This document shows, one piece after another, positions 12,986 to 23,754 of a stretch of 64,000 nt of DNA. Position numbers and translations under genes: made by a program. This DNA is from Chamaea fasciata. Its lineage: Eukaryota > Chordata > Aves > Passeriformes > Sylviidae. The stretch is from positions 7,886,945-7,950,944 of the forward strand of contig JARCOQ010000017.1 in NCBI GenBank assembly GCA_029207755.1. Reading direction: 5' to 3'. Position 1 is the first letter of the stretch; every line of letters starts with the position of its first letter. Below the pieces are notes generated by a model. It searched no databases, was not told the DNA's origin, and was given only the letters and a program-made list of their open reading frames with translations.

Positions 12986-15900
12986 TCATCCCTGGGGCTG
13001 GAAGTGAACATCTGCTCCAAGCAGCAGGAAATTCTGGGAGAAAGAAACAAAGTGCTAAACTGGCCCTGGAAGCTGCATAGCCCAGTGCCCACCACATCCC
13101 TGATGGATTGTTGTGCTCTGGTTTGCCACTGAGCCATTGGAATCTCAGTGAACAGCACCCTCCCATCCATCACTTCCCAGCACAGCTGGAGGAACTGGAT
13201 TTGGAGGCTGTGCTGGTAAGGAGGATTTTGGGGGCAGCAGGATGGGCCGCAGCCAGGACCAGCTGCTGCCCCTCACTCACCTGGTGGAACTTCACGAGGA
13301 TATTGGAGAGCTGAATCCTGTTTGGCAGTGCCAGAGGGAAACCCTCATCTAAGCGGGCTGGAAAAGACAACACATGTTCTCTGCATTGGGATGGGAATGG
13401 GAGTCAAGGGAGCACAGCGCACACAGAGAAGGTGGCCACCTCCTTCCCCCAGCCCTTTTCTCTCCTTCACTGCTCCTGGGGGAGGCAGGGGAAACTCCTC
13501 CCAAGCTCCTGGGGCAGGGCTGCGTGTTGTGCCATGACAGCCCCCTCAGCCCCTCCAGCCAACAGCCCCACTCTGGTCTGAACTGCTGGCGAGGCAGGAG
13601 AAGCAGGGATTGGGGGAGAGGGTCTGGAAAGCATTAAGAAATGCACAGGGCTCATTTTTTCCATTGCATTTGCTGCTGGGAGCCTGTCAGAGCAGCAAGA
13701 GGCTCCCACCGCTTTACTGCCGCCTCCTGCACGCACTTTTCCCTGGATCAGCCTTGGCAATGAGGATTTAATTAGTGAGCTGAGACCACTTGGACAGAGC
13801 AACCTGAGTGGAGGGTGCTCCAGTATCCCCATTCCCCACAGTAGGTTCTCACCATTGACATGCGGGAGCAGGACATGGGAAGTCAAGTAGTTTATTATGG
13901 ACTGCATCATTCGCACCTGGGGAGTGGGGAGAGGGAGAGAAAAAACTCTAGCTTGTGAGACAGGAGACATGAAGGCAATGGAGGATAATTAGGAAAAGGA
14001 GATGAGAAGCTGGGATGGGCACACACTTTGCCAGAGACACCAGCAGTGTTGTCTGGCCACACTGGCAGGGTAGGAAATGTTGGGGTGAGAGCAGCAACAG
14101 ATCTGGCTCCTCATCCTTTCCCAGCCTTGCAGGCTAAGGCAGGAGATGGCTGCAGGGTCAAGGGTGAATGTGGGGTCCTGGGTGCACCCTCAGGTCCCAT
14201 ATTGGGAGGCAGCAGGGAATGAGACCTTGTCCTGGCCCCCAGCAGGCTGCCAGCTCCATGCGGGCGGCTCTGGTCATGGTCAAGGATAGCTTACCTGGAA
14301 AGCGCCGACAGCCGAATCCTTCAGAGAGAGCCTGATCCTGTGCAGGGACAGAAGTGGTGCTGTGGAGGATGTCCCAACGGAGGGAGTGATTCCACCCAGC
14401 AACGTCCATGCAGATCCCACTCCCTCCAGCCCCAGCCCATTCCATCCACATCAAGCCCACATCCCTGGGATCTTCCCACCCCCTCTCTGTCCTTGGGCAC
14501 CCAGTACAGAAACACCCCCTGCCACCCCTGGCCCAGTCAGTGGCTGCTCCCCTCTGTACCTGCCCACATCCAGGCTCCCAACGATGTGGCCGGATCTGAC
14601 GTTGAGGACAGCGGACACGTTCCCTGTCTGGGGAGAGAGCACAGAGCTGTGGCAGTGCTCACCCCAAAGCAGACACCTGGGAGAACGGCTGTGACCAGCT
14701 CAAACACACCACTGCCCATCCAGGGCTGTGTTTGCACCCAGCATTAAAACAGCATTAGTCAGTGCAGGAATTGTTCTGTTGGGAACACCCCCACTGTGCC
14801 TGGACAGCACCCAGCACCTCCCCCGGCAGGATCTGGGCAACAGGACTGGGCACAGCTCAAACCCCCTTCTGCCCCATCACCACTGGCTGTGTCTGAACTC
14901 ACCAGGCTAAGGAGGAAGAGAGGAGCCAGGCTGGAGTTGGGAAGGATGGCATAAGCCTGAGCATCCACAGTGGGCTGGAAGGAGATTCCTCCTGGTCCAA
15001 TAGTCAGGAACGGAGCAGTGGGAGCAGACAGCCTGAACTTCATTGTCATGTTCGGGTACATCTCCTCCAGCTGTGTGGGAGGAGGGAGAGAAGGGGAATG
15101 ATGGCACAAACCTCTGGTCCTGATGGAGAACTTCTGGCACAGAGCAAAGCCTGTGTGTGCAAGAGCTCTGGGCAGGCAGGACCAGACTGCTCACCTGGGG
15201 AATGAAGGCTGAGAAGACAGAGGTGTCCAATCTGAATCCCGCATCCTTTGGGATCTGCAGGGGGAGGACTGTCACACTGGGGCAACCTGGCACAGAGGAG
15301 CCCATGGGGAGCCCTCCCATCCCCAAATGCTGCCATGTCTGATAGCCCAGCACCATCCCACAGCCCCCCAGCTCTCTCACTGGGGCTTCTCCAAGACTGC
15401 TGGCTGCTCCGGAGCACCTCAGCAAATGGAACCTTTTTCCCAGCCCTGTCCCACTCGTGCCACTCACCATGGCCTCTGTGATTTCAAAGACCAGTGCCCC
15501 AGCCTTGTGGTAGGCAATGCCAGCTGTGTTGAAGAAGTAGCTGGAGGCTCCAAAGTAAACCATGCGGTCATGATCCGAGGGCAAGGCCAGTGGCAGTGGT
15601 GAGAAGGAGACGGTGGAGCGGTGGCCCAGGGAGTAGAATTCACCCTGGGAGGAGGGAGAGACGTGGAGAAGGGCTGCCACTAGCAGTGGGGTTCACCTGC
15701 TCACTCAGGCTGACAAACAGCATTGGCAGCAGGTACCAAAACCTTGGTTCCCACCTGCGTGTGGCAATGGCATTGGCCAAATCAAGTGTCCCGAGGGCCA
15801 CCTCTCACCTTCAGGTCCAGATCCAGGGACTGGGCAGTAGTTCTTGGAGGTGCCACCAATGAGTAATCAATCCCAATCTTGTCATCTATCCTGGCTGTGA

Positions 15901-18900
15901 CTGTAAACACGAGGAAGAGAGATGAATAAGAATGACATTGTTGGGAAAGCAGGGCACAGATGGCTTCTGCTGGTGTCTGGGCAGTGCCATGCCTGGGCTT
16001 CCTGGTGCATCAGCTCACTACCAACTGCCCCTGTGCTTGCTCCTGTTTAGAAGAGAAAAAAACATTTTCCTCCTGGCTTTTTCACAGCCGTTTCCTGGAG
16101 CTGAGGAATGGCCTGGATCCCCCAGCCAAGGCAGCCCAAGCCCCTGCCAGCCCTTGGGCACAGGTCCTGAAGGGATCTCCAAAACCCAACAGGACACAGA
16201 GTGATTTGTCTTTGCCAAGAAGGTGCTCCCTGGCTTCCACCTTGGGTGCCAGAATGCCAGGAGATGGAGAGTGGACCCAAAGTAAAACATTCCTCATGGC
16301 TGGGAAAAGCTAGGAAGAGCTGCTCCTAAACCCATTTGCAAGCCTCCAGTACCTGGCAGGGTCTGGATGTGCTTCTGGAGCTCGTTTTGTACAGACTTGG
16401 CGACATTGTCACAGACCTGTGGAACAGAATAGTCACAGAGCTGAGCGGGGGCAGCCGGATCACAGCCCCCGCTCGCAGCCTCAGCCACGCTCCCTGCTCC
16501 ATGACAGAGCCTGCTTAAATAAAAGAGCACACAGTGATGATTGTCTCCATTCATCAGGCAGCACATGAAGTGTCCAAGACACAAGCAGGGTTTATACCTA
16601 CAAGCATCTGCTTGCAGAAATTTCCCCTCGGCACAGCTCAGCTCTGGGGAGACCGTTTGAAGGAATCTCATGTGGCCCATGCAGGAATGAACCGTGCCGA
16701 GCAGCCAGGACTCAGCCAAAGCAGAGCAACTGAGGGGATTAACCCACCCCACAGGTGTGTGCTCTGGCTCTAGCTACATCCCTACATCTGATCTTTCCAG
16801 CACATCACCTACAAGTGAGGGCTAAAGATCACCAGAAAACCCAGGGCCCTGCTCTCTTCTGCTCACATACCTTGCTACCCATATTCTTCTGCAACTTGGA
16901 CTCAATATTCTTGCGGAACAGGTTGTAAAGCCACCTGCAGACAAACACAGAGAAAAGCCCAGTCCAGCTCAGATCCATATTGCAGAAGTCTATGCTCAGG
17001 AAATGGAGACCCTAGAGATGCAACACCCTGGGAACATCACTCCCACACCAATTTGACATCTGGCTTTTGCCCTAGGGTTCCCATTTGCAAATAGGCTCCC
17101 TGGTAAACCACAGAAGTCTGGTGTCTGCATTAACCACACCTGTTAAATGTGCAGCCACAGCAGGAGAAATTCAGGCCAGATTTAAGACCAGGCAACTGCC
17201 AATTTGCCAACAACCTGCTCCTTGCACCAGGGCCACGTTCCAATGGCAGAGCCACATTCCCATGGCAGGTGGGCTAACACACAGTGTTTCCAAACCTTCC
17301 AGTGAAATTACATACCCAAACTTGCTTGAAAAGTGCACACGAACATTGGAGATGATGGCCTTGCAATCCGAGGTGCTGATGGTGGGCTGCCCAGTGGTGT
17401 CACTGCCCAGCCTCAGGACAATTTCGATGTAGACATTTTCCATCCTCAGGTTAAAAGATCCATGTCCCCGACTGCAGGGAGTGGGGAATGAAAAAAGGAC
17501 ATTTGTCAATGCCAAGGCCTGGTGAAGAGACCTCAAATCAGCTTAAGGATGAATCTGTGTAGATCAATCTTGCCCTGTATGGTGCACCCAGAGGAGACTG
17601 GAAAAGTGTTTAAACTCAGGGGAAACAAATTTCATTGGCACATAAACTAGGAGAGGTAACCTTTAAATAGAGGGGAGTGAGAGTAAGTAGGGGAGATGGA
17701 AGAGAGACCTGAGGGTCCATGTATAGCTCTCCCAGTGTGTGCCTTGTTCCTGCCTCCCACCCTCTTTTATCCATCATATCCATCTATCCATCTGGGGGAG
17801 CAAAGTGACAGCTGCCCAAAACAAGGGAGAGGGAGAGGAGAAAAAACCTGTCCAGATCCAGAGAGGGAGACACAGAGTGGGAGCCTGAACAGAGAGAGGA
17901 AGAGCTGGGCACTCACATCAGGCTATACTTCACCCGCCAGTCTCCATCCAGCTCGACAAAGGCATTGGAGATGGAGACCTGCAGGCCCACATTGGAGATC
18001 GGGGTAATCCTTGAGTGAGGCAAGCGGAAATTGGGAATGCGCAGTCTAAAAATACATGAATAATAAAAAAGTCATGTTAGAGTGGTTCGTCACTCCCAAG
18101 CACAAGGCTAGGGGGGGACAGAGGGAGACAATAGGAGAGGGAAGGAGGGTGAGCGGGAAGGAGTGGAGTCACTGCACTGGCAGCATCCCCAGCTGCAGTT
18201 GTGCTGCTGCAAAGCTATGCCTGGCAGGGACACACAGTGCAAGGAGGCACCTTTGGGAATGTGGCCCTTGCAGCCACCCACAGCAGCTCCAAAGGCTGCA
18301 CTGCAGGAGCAGAGAGGCACCTGGGGCAGCAGGGAGCTGGCATTTCCACAGTGACTGGGCTCCTACTCCACATGGGAATGTGTGCTCTGTCCCACAGGCA
18401 AGGCCATCTCCACTACCCAGGTTTGGGCTGCACACAATCCACCCATACCCCCAGTGCTCTGACCCTGGTTCCCTTTTTCCCCTTGGGCAAGGGGCATACA
18501 AAAACAAAGGGGAACATATCTGCCTGCACCAAGGACAGGACCAACATCTCAGGGAGCTGTGGAGGGGACAGGATGGTCCTCACTGCTCTGGGGACTCCCC
18601 ACCCTCCCCACCCCTCCTACCCCTCGCCTTCGTTGGGGGGCAGTGGGTGGCTCCAAGGTACTGGCAGGGCTCACCTGGACAGCTCATAGCGCACCTTCCC
18701 CGATTTACCCGAGATGTCTGGCAGCTTCAGCTGGGCCAGGTCCTTCTCCAGGATCGTGATCCCCTGCTGCTTGGCTGCAGGGACACAGGGAGAGCATCAC
18801 TCCACCACTGCCACAGGAGCTGGAGCACACACCGGGCATGCAGTGGAAGGATCAAAGGAAAGATCCAGGTGATACCCCATCCCAGGCTGGCTTTAAAGCA

Positions 18901-19566
18901 AACCTCTGTGCACAGAGCCCTGTCAGCACACAGGCAATGCTGTATGCTTCTCATACAGTGTATTTCAATCCATAACTGCACTCTGCTGGAGCCTCGGCTC
19001 CAGCAGCTTCAATAAAAGTAGCACGGGGCCCATCCATGTCTGTCACTGCCCCATCCCAAAGCTCCCCAGCTCCTCTCTCCTTTGCAGCTCCCTCCTCCAG
19101 GCTCACGGCTTTGCTGCTTGGACATGCTGTGAGACCAGGACCGTCCTGCTGTACTAGTCTCCCACATTGCCTCACTGCATCTTCCTGAGACCCCAAGGGC
19201 TGGTCCCCTCTGCAGGGGCTCCATAAAGTTGTGGGGTGAGGTGCAGGCAGGTGCAACGGGGAAGCTCTGGGCATGCTTTTGGAACTCCTGTTCAAGGATT
19301 TCTCCATCCTGCCCCTGTGCTCTTCACATGGGCACCCATGGCCAACGATCTCCCATGCTGACCTGGGACCCTGCACTTCTCACAAGCTGCCTGGCTCCAC
19401 ACCTCTGCCACCAGCACGTCTGTGAGGAGAGAAATGAGAAGCAGAACCCACCGTAGTCCAAGCCTGCCTGGGTGATCCTCACCACGAAGCCGGGGTTGGT
19501 GGCTGTGGTGAGTGCCAGGCACAAGGCCAGTGCCCCACAAGCCACTGCCAAGCTCTGCACTCCCAT
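12986..19566 (-). CDS. BPI: bactericidal permeability-increasing protein, copy A
   Basis: This is a secreted BPI/LBP-family protein expected to bind LPS or lipid through two BPI barrels. The 15 coding exons are 19566-19452, 18774-18675, 18045-17917, 17471-17316, 16934-16871, 16416-16353, 15900-15809, 15644-15468, 15254-15195, 15070-14903, 14627-14560, 14337-14295, 13916-13853, 13357-13281 and 13033-12986. They give 1,425 nt, or 474 aa, the usual length for BPI. A signal peptide covers about residues 1-22 and is followed by NPGFVVRITQAGLDY, typical of the mature BPI/LBP N-terminus. Cys151 and Cys190 have the spacing of the conserved BPI disulfide. Exon 8 holds the HDRMVYFGASSYFFNTAG motif. Potential glycosylation sites are NMT and NSS in exon 10. 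Exon 2 is five codons shorter than in copy B. BPI is favoured over LBP by position next to KIAA1755, but sequence alone does not settle it. Confidence 0.94.
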
Positions 19567-19618
19567 CCTGGCTTCTTGCAATGCTGTACTACGCTGGGCT
19601 CTCCCTGCCCACACCACC

Positions 19619-19624
19619 TTTATA
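19619..19624 (-). promoter_or_regulatory. BPI: TATA box of BPI copy A
   Basis: TATAAA on the minus strand lies 53 bases upstream of the ATG at 19,566, giving a very short 5' UTR in the first exon. The start codon has A at -3 and G at +4. Copy B keeps the TATA box exactly, but the roughly 45 bases just upstream of it differ strongly. Confidence 0.8.
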
Positions 19625-22028
19625 TCCCTGCCAAAACAGGAACTGCGGGCAAAGGTGATGTTTGGAGCCACGGCGGGCGTCCCCAGGACTTCCTGCTTGG
19701 CCACCATCCTGCTCCACTGTGCTGCTGGCACCATGGTCCAGCACAGAGGCACACCTGGTGCCATTCACTGAAGGCAGGGAAGGGGCAGTGGAAACTGGGA
19801 GGCAACAGCCCAGTTTCCTGCTCTCTGTCAGTGCCAGCAATCCCTGCCTGTGGCATCCTCAGTGGAGCAGAGCTGGTTTTGGCACTGCCAGATGAGCCTG
19901 ATGGAGCCACATTCCTGCAGCTGCACCCAGCAAAAGCTGTCAACAGCCCCGGCTGCACAGGAGCAGCATCCCAGCCCTGCTGCTCTCCATCTCTGTTTCT
20001 GTCTCATGGCTCTCCTGGCCTTTCTTTAGCCATTGAGCTACTTCTGTCACACCACAGACCTGCCAAAGGCACCAGAGCAGTCATAGGGCACCAGAGTAGA
20101 CCTGGGCACAGCAATGGCTAAAGAAGACAGGTGACACGTTCTCACCTCATGTGAGCAGACCCTGGGGACCCCCACACCCAGCAGGCCTGGAAAAGGGGCA
20201 CCTGCCTGGGCTGAGCAACTGCACCAGGGCAACTTCCTTGCTGGGGTGCCCTGCACCTCCACACCCTGTCACAGGGCTGCTGCACAGAGCAGCCATGCAC
20301 AGGACGAGCCATCCATCACCCCAACATCAAGCTCCAAAGACAACACTTCTGAAGCCTGATATGTCACAGCTCTTGTCATGATGGCAGGAGACAGGGGCAG
20401 GAGCTGGGTGCAGCCAGGCAGGTGTGAGGGGAAAACACCCCTTAGGCAGGAGTGCTGGTCTGGCTGGTCTCTTCTTGCAAGATAAATGTGATGAGGGATG
20501 GAATGATTCAGTTACTTTCATTTCCTGTGCCTGATGTCCAGGCCAAGGAATCACATGGCTGCCGATGCAGGCAGATCTCATGCTGGATCCAGGGAAGTCC
20601 TGGCTGCCAGAGGCAACATTCTTAAGCCAGAAGCCCATGGGCAGTGCTCCTTTTGCCCAGAAAGAAGTATCCAAGAGCAGAGGAGAAAGGCAAAAGGCCA
20701 AATCCCCACTCACAGCCTCCTGGGCATTGTGACCCTTCCTGTCACCCATCATCAGCTCTTCTCTGGGTCTGGCTCAATTTGGAGCAGGAATTCCCAATCA
20801 TCCCACAGTGACAACCCCATCTCACTGAAGGGCTGCAGCAAAGCAACATTCAGGATGTTCAGGAGGAGCATGGAGGAACCAGGAATCTTCCATAAGAAGA
20901 AATGAAATTTTATAAGGAATAGCACAGAGAGGAAGCGAAACCAGGAAGTCTTCCCCCTGGCTTTGAGCAAATTTTGAAGTTGAACTGAAAAAAAGCCTTC
21001 AAAGGGCTGAACCCTGACCAAACACTGCTGTGTTTGGCAAGGAACAGCCAAAACCACATCTAAAGCTCAACATATGTGCCGGGTCCCGGTAATGCTTCCT
21101 GCAAGTGCTGACAGAGGGGATGGAACATGAAATCCTGCCCTTTACCCTTTGGACAGGTAAAGGCTTCTTCTGCTGAGCTTCTCTGCCTGTCCTGGGAGTG
21201 TGGGGTCTGCTCCACTGGGGAAAGGCTGGCTCCCCCAGGCTGCTGGAGAAGGAATGGGAATGGTCAGATGGGAACCAGGAGCCCAGGAGGACAGGGACTT
21301 GCAGGAGTCTTGTGCTGCTGCTGTCCTTTGCTCAGGACTGCAGGTCATGAACCTTCTCTGCACTGTCCATAGGCCACCCCCTGCTCCCCAGGTCAGGAAT
21401 CCCTCTGGCTCCACATGCTCCTCAACACGTGTGGGCAGTTCCCCATCCTGCCCCAGCTCTTTCCACATATCTCTCGTGATGCCAGGGCTCAAGCCACCCT
21501 GCAGCCACGTGCTGGGGCTACTCAGATACTGTGGGGAGCCCAGCTACTACCGGGACCAGGCTGGGGCAGTTCTGCTCCTTAGGCTGTGAGCAACCCAGGC
21601 ACATTTGCCATCTGCAAGGAAATCTGAATACATCTTTGTTCTGTGGTGCCATAACCTGCCCATTTGCCACCTGCAAGGAAATCCGGACACATCTGTGCTC
21701 CCCACTGCTATTACCAGCCCGGGAATTCCCCAGGCAGCTTGTGTCAGTGCCAGAGGCCTGACTGCTGCTGCTGTTCTCCAGCCTTCCACTGGCAGATGTA
21801 TGTGGGAGGGGGAAACACCAGGGAAAAGCCAGGGACTTAGCAAGAAAATTGAGAGCAGCCTGGGTGTTTTGGGGGAGAACTTGGAAAGGGAAGGCATCAT
21901 CCTAAAATAAAACTTCCCATACCCATTTCCACCTAGGACAAGTTCCCTGTCACCAGCACAACTGGGCTGTGGTCAGGACCTGTGGCAACTGTGGTTTTCT
22001 CCAGACCAACAGGGAATTCAGCACAGAG

Positions 22029-22336
22029 AGGTCACAGTAGGCATCAGGGCCTGCCACAACATCGACCAGCTTCTCCCTGTGCAGAATCTCCTCCTTAAGC
22101 CTCTCGGCCATGCATCCTGCCAACACAGGAGAAGGGTCCTCAGGAGGCAATGCCCCACAGCCCTTCCCAGCTGCTTGCACCCCAGGGAAAGGCGGGTGCT
22201 GGCAGTGGGACACCGGTGAGGCAGCGCGGCCCTACCCAGGATCCCGATGCGGAGCGGAGCTCGAGCCTGGGGCCGCCGGGCCTTCAGCGCCTTGAGGTGC
22301 TGCAGGCGGTTCCAGATGGCCTGCTCTGCCTTCTCC
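22029..22336 (-). pseudogene. CDK5RAP1: truncated CDK5RAP1 relic (exon 4 and part of exon 5)
   Basis: Exon 4 is present at 22,336-22,236 with its splice sites. The first 88 or so bases of exon 5 follow at 22,116-22,029 and then break off at the duplication junction, continuing into unrelated sequence with an altered reading after GPDAY. Exons 1-3, the CpG promoter core and exons 6-13 are absent. It cannot encode the enzyme: it has lost the start, two of the three N-terminal cysteines and the SAM cluster. It lies about 1.4 kb downstream of the BPI copy B stop codon. Confidence 0.95.
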
Positions 22337-22734
22337 CTGGGGAACCAGGAAAACTGGGCATTGCGACTGCTGCTCCTGAGCACAGCCCCAGCCTTAAGTG
22401 GCCCAAGTGCTTTGTGAGCAGAATGCAGCTAAAGGCAGGGAATCTAATGGCACCTGAGAGTGCCGTTTGTGGTGTGGGGATTATGTCTTGACTCTGTCTT
22501 ATCTGCTATCACTCTGCTTGCCTGAGAGCATCTCCATAGCAGAAACACCTCAGGGACTAGCTCTTGGGGAGTAAAAGTGCCTTGCCCACAGCACACCGGG
22601 GTGCTTTGGGGGACACACCGGCCGGCCAGGGACGAGGCAGCCCCACCGCCGCCTCCGCCCCTCCGCGCCGCTTTCCGCACTGCCGCCATTCCGGGCCCGC
22701 CCGCGGCTGGGCGGTGCCGCTGCGGGAATCACAA

Positions 22735-23410
22735 AATCACACAGAATTTGTTAGGTTGGAAAAGATCTCCGAGGTCATAGAGTTCAATCTGTGATCCAGA
22801 ACCACCGTGTCAACTAGACCAGGGCACTGAGCGGCACGTCCAGTGTTCCCTTAAACACCTCCAGGGATGGTTACTGCACTGCCTCCTTGGGCAGCCCATT
22901 CCATGGTCTAATGACCCTTTCTGTGAAGAAATTCTTCCCAATATCCAACTTAAAACTCCTCATATGCAGTTTAAGACCCTGTCCTCTTATCCTGTCCCTG
23001 GTTCCCTGGGAACAGAGCCTGACCCCCACTTGGCTGCACCCTCCTGCTGGGAGGGTGAGAAGGTCTCCCCGAGCCTCCTTTCTTCCAGGCTGAGCCCACC
23101 CAGCTCCCTCAGAGGCTCCTGGTGCTCCAGCTTCTTCCCTGCTTCTGTTGCCCTTCCCTGGACATGATCCAGCACCCCCATGTCCTTCTTGAAGTGAGTG
23201 GCCCAGAACTGGACAAAGCACAATCCCTTCCTTCCTTGGTCTTGTTTCTCCTCTATGGTTGATTCCAGCCAGGATCCCGCTGGCCTTCTTGACCGCCTGG
23301 TGCTCATGTTTAGCTGCTGTTGACGAGCACCCCCAGGGCCTTTTCCACTGTGCTCTTTCCAAGCACACTGCCCCAAGGCTGGAGTGAAGGGACAGGACAG
23401 CAGAAGACAG
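22735..23410 (-). mobile_element. CR1 LINE fragment, duplicate copy
   Basis: This is the same CR1 3' fragment as at 11,925-12,610, in the same minus orientation and truncated alike, carried along by the duplication. It has drifted more than the BPI introns, with several small indels around 22,950-23,280. It is non-coding. Confidence 0.88.
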
Positions 23411-23538
23411 ATGTTCTGTGGTGCCTCGCCATGGCCAGGGAAACAGCCAAACCAGGTGGTCCCAATCCAGCTCCCATCTGACCGTGTGGCCTGAGGTGCC
23501 AACAATGACACCAACACCATTGCCCCAGCACCAATGCC

Positions 23539-23544
23539 TTTATT
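23539..23544 (-). terminator. BPI: BPI copy B polyadenylation signal
   Basis: AATAAA on the minus strand lies about 210 bases downstream of the stop codon at 23,755, equivalent to the signal in copy A. Confidence 0.75.
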
Positions 23545-23754
23545 GCTGCTCAGAGGGAGAAGGGGAGCGGTGGCCCAGGGCAGGGAACCCCCAGCTTATG
23601 GTAGCACCAGGTGAGGCCCCAGAGGGAGTCTGGACCAAGGCAGCAGTGCAGGACAGTGGCAGGACTGGTGGTCTTCAGCTCAGGCAGGGGGCAAGGAAGA
23701 GCAAAATGGTGAATGGAGCATATTTAGTGCTGAGGGGCTCTCATTGCCTTATCT

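Larger units (their letters stand above)
9378..22028. repeat. segmental duplication, copy A (about 12.65 kb)
   Basis: This is the left copy of a tandem duplication. It runs from inside CDK5RAP1 exon 5, through CDK5RAP1 exons 4-1 and its CpG island, a CR1 element and all of BPI copy A, to about 2.4 kb beyond the BPI TATA box. Matching positions in copy B are offset by 12,651 near the left end (9,465 with 22,116; 9,585 with 22,236). The unit length equals the distance between the two breakpoints, as expected for a head-to-tail duplication. Copy A has about 150 bases near 21,530-21,680 that copy B lacks. Confidence 0.95.

Noticed and set aside
18056..19015. 319-codon plus-strand ORF with a near-identical partner at 30,651-31,610
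   Set aside because: It runs antisense across BPI exon 2 and introns. It is conserved between the copies only because the DNA was duplicated, and it shows no domain or splice partners.
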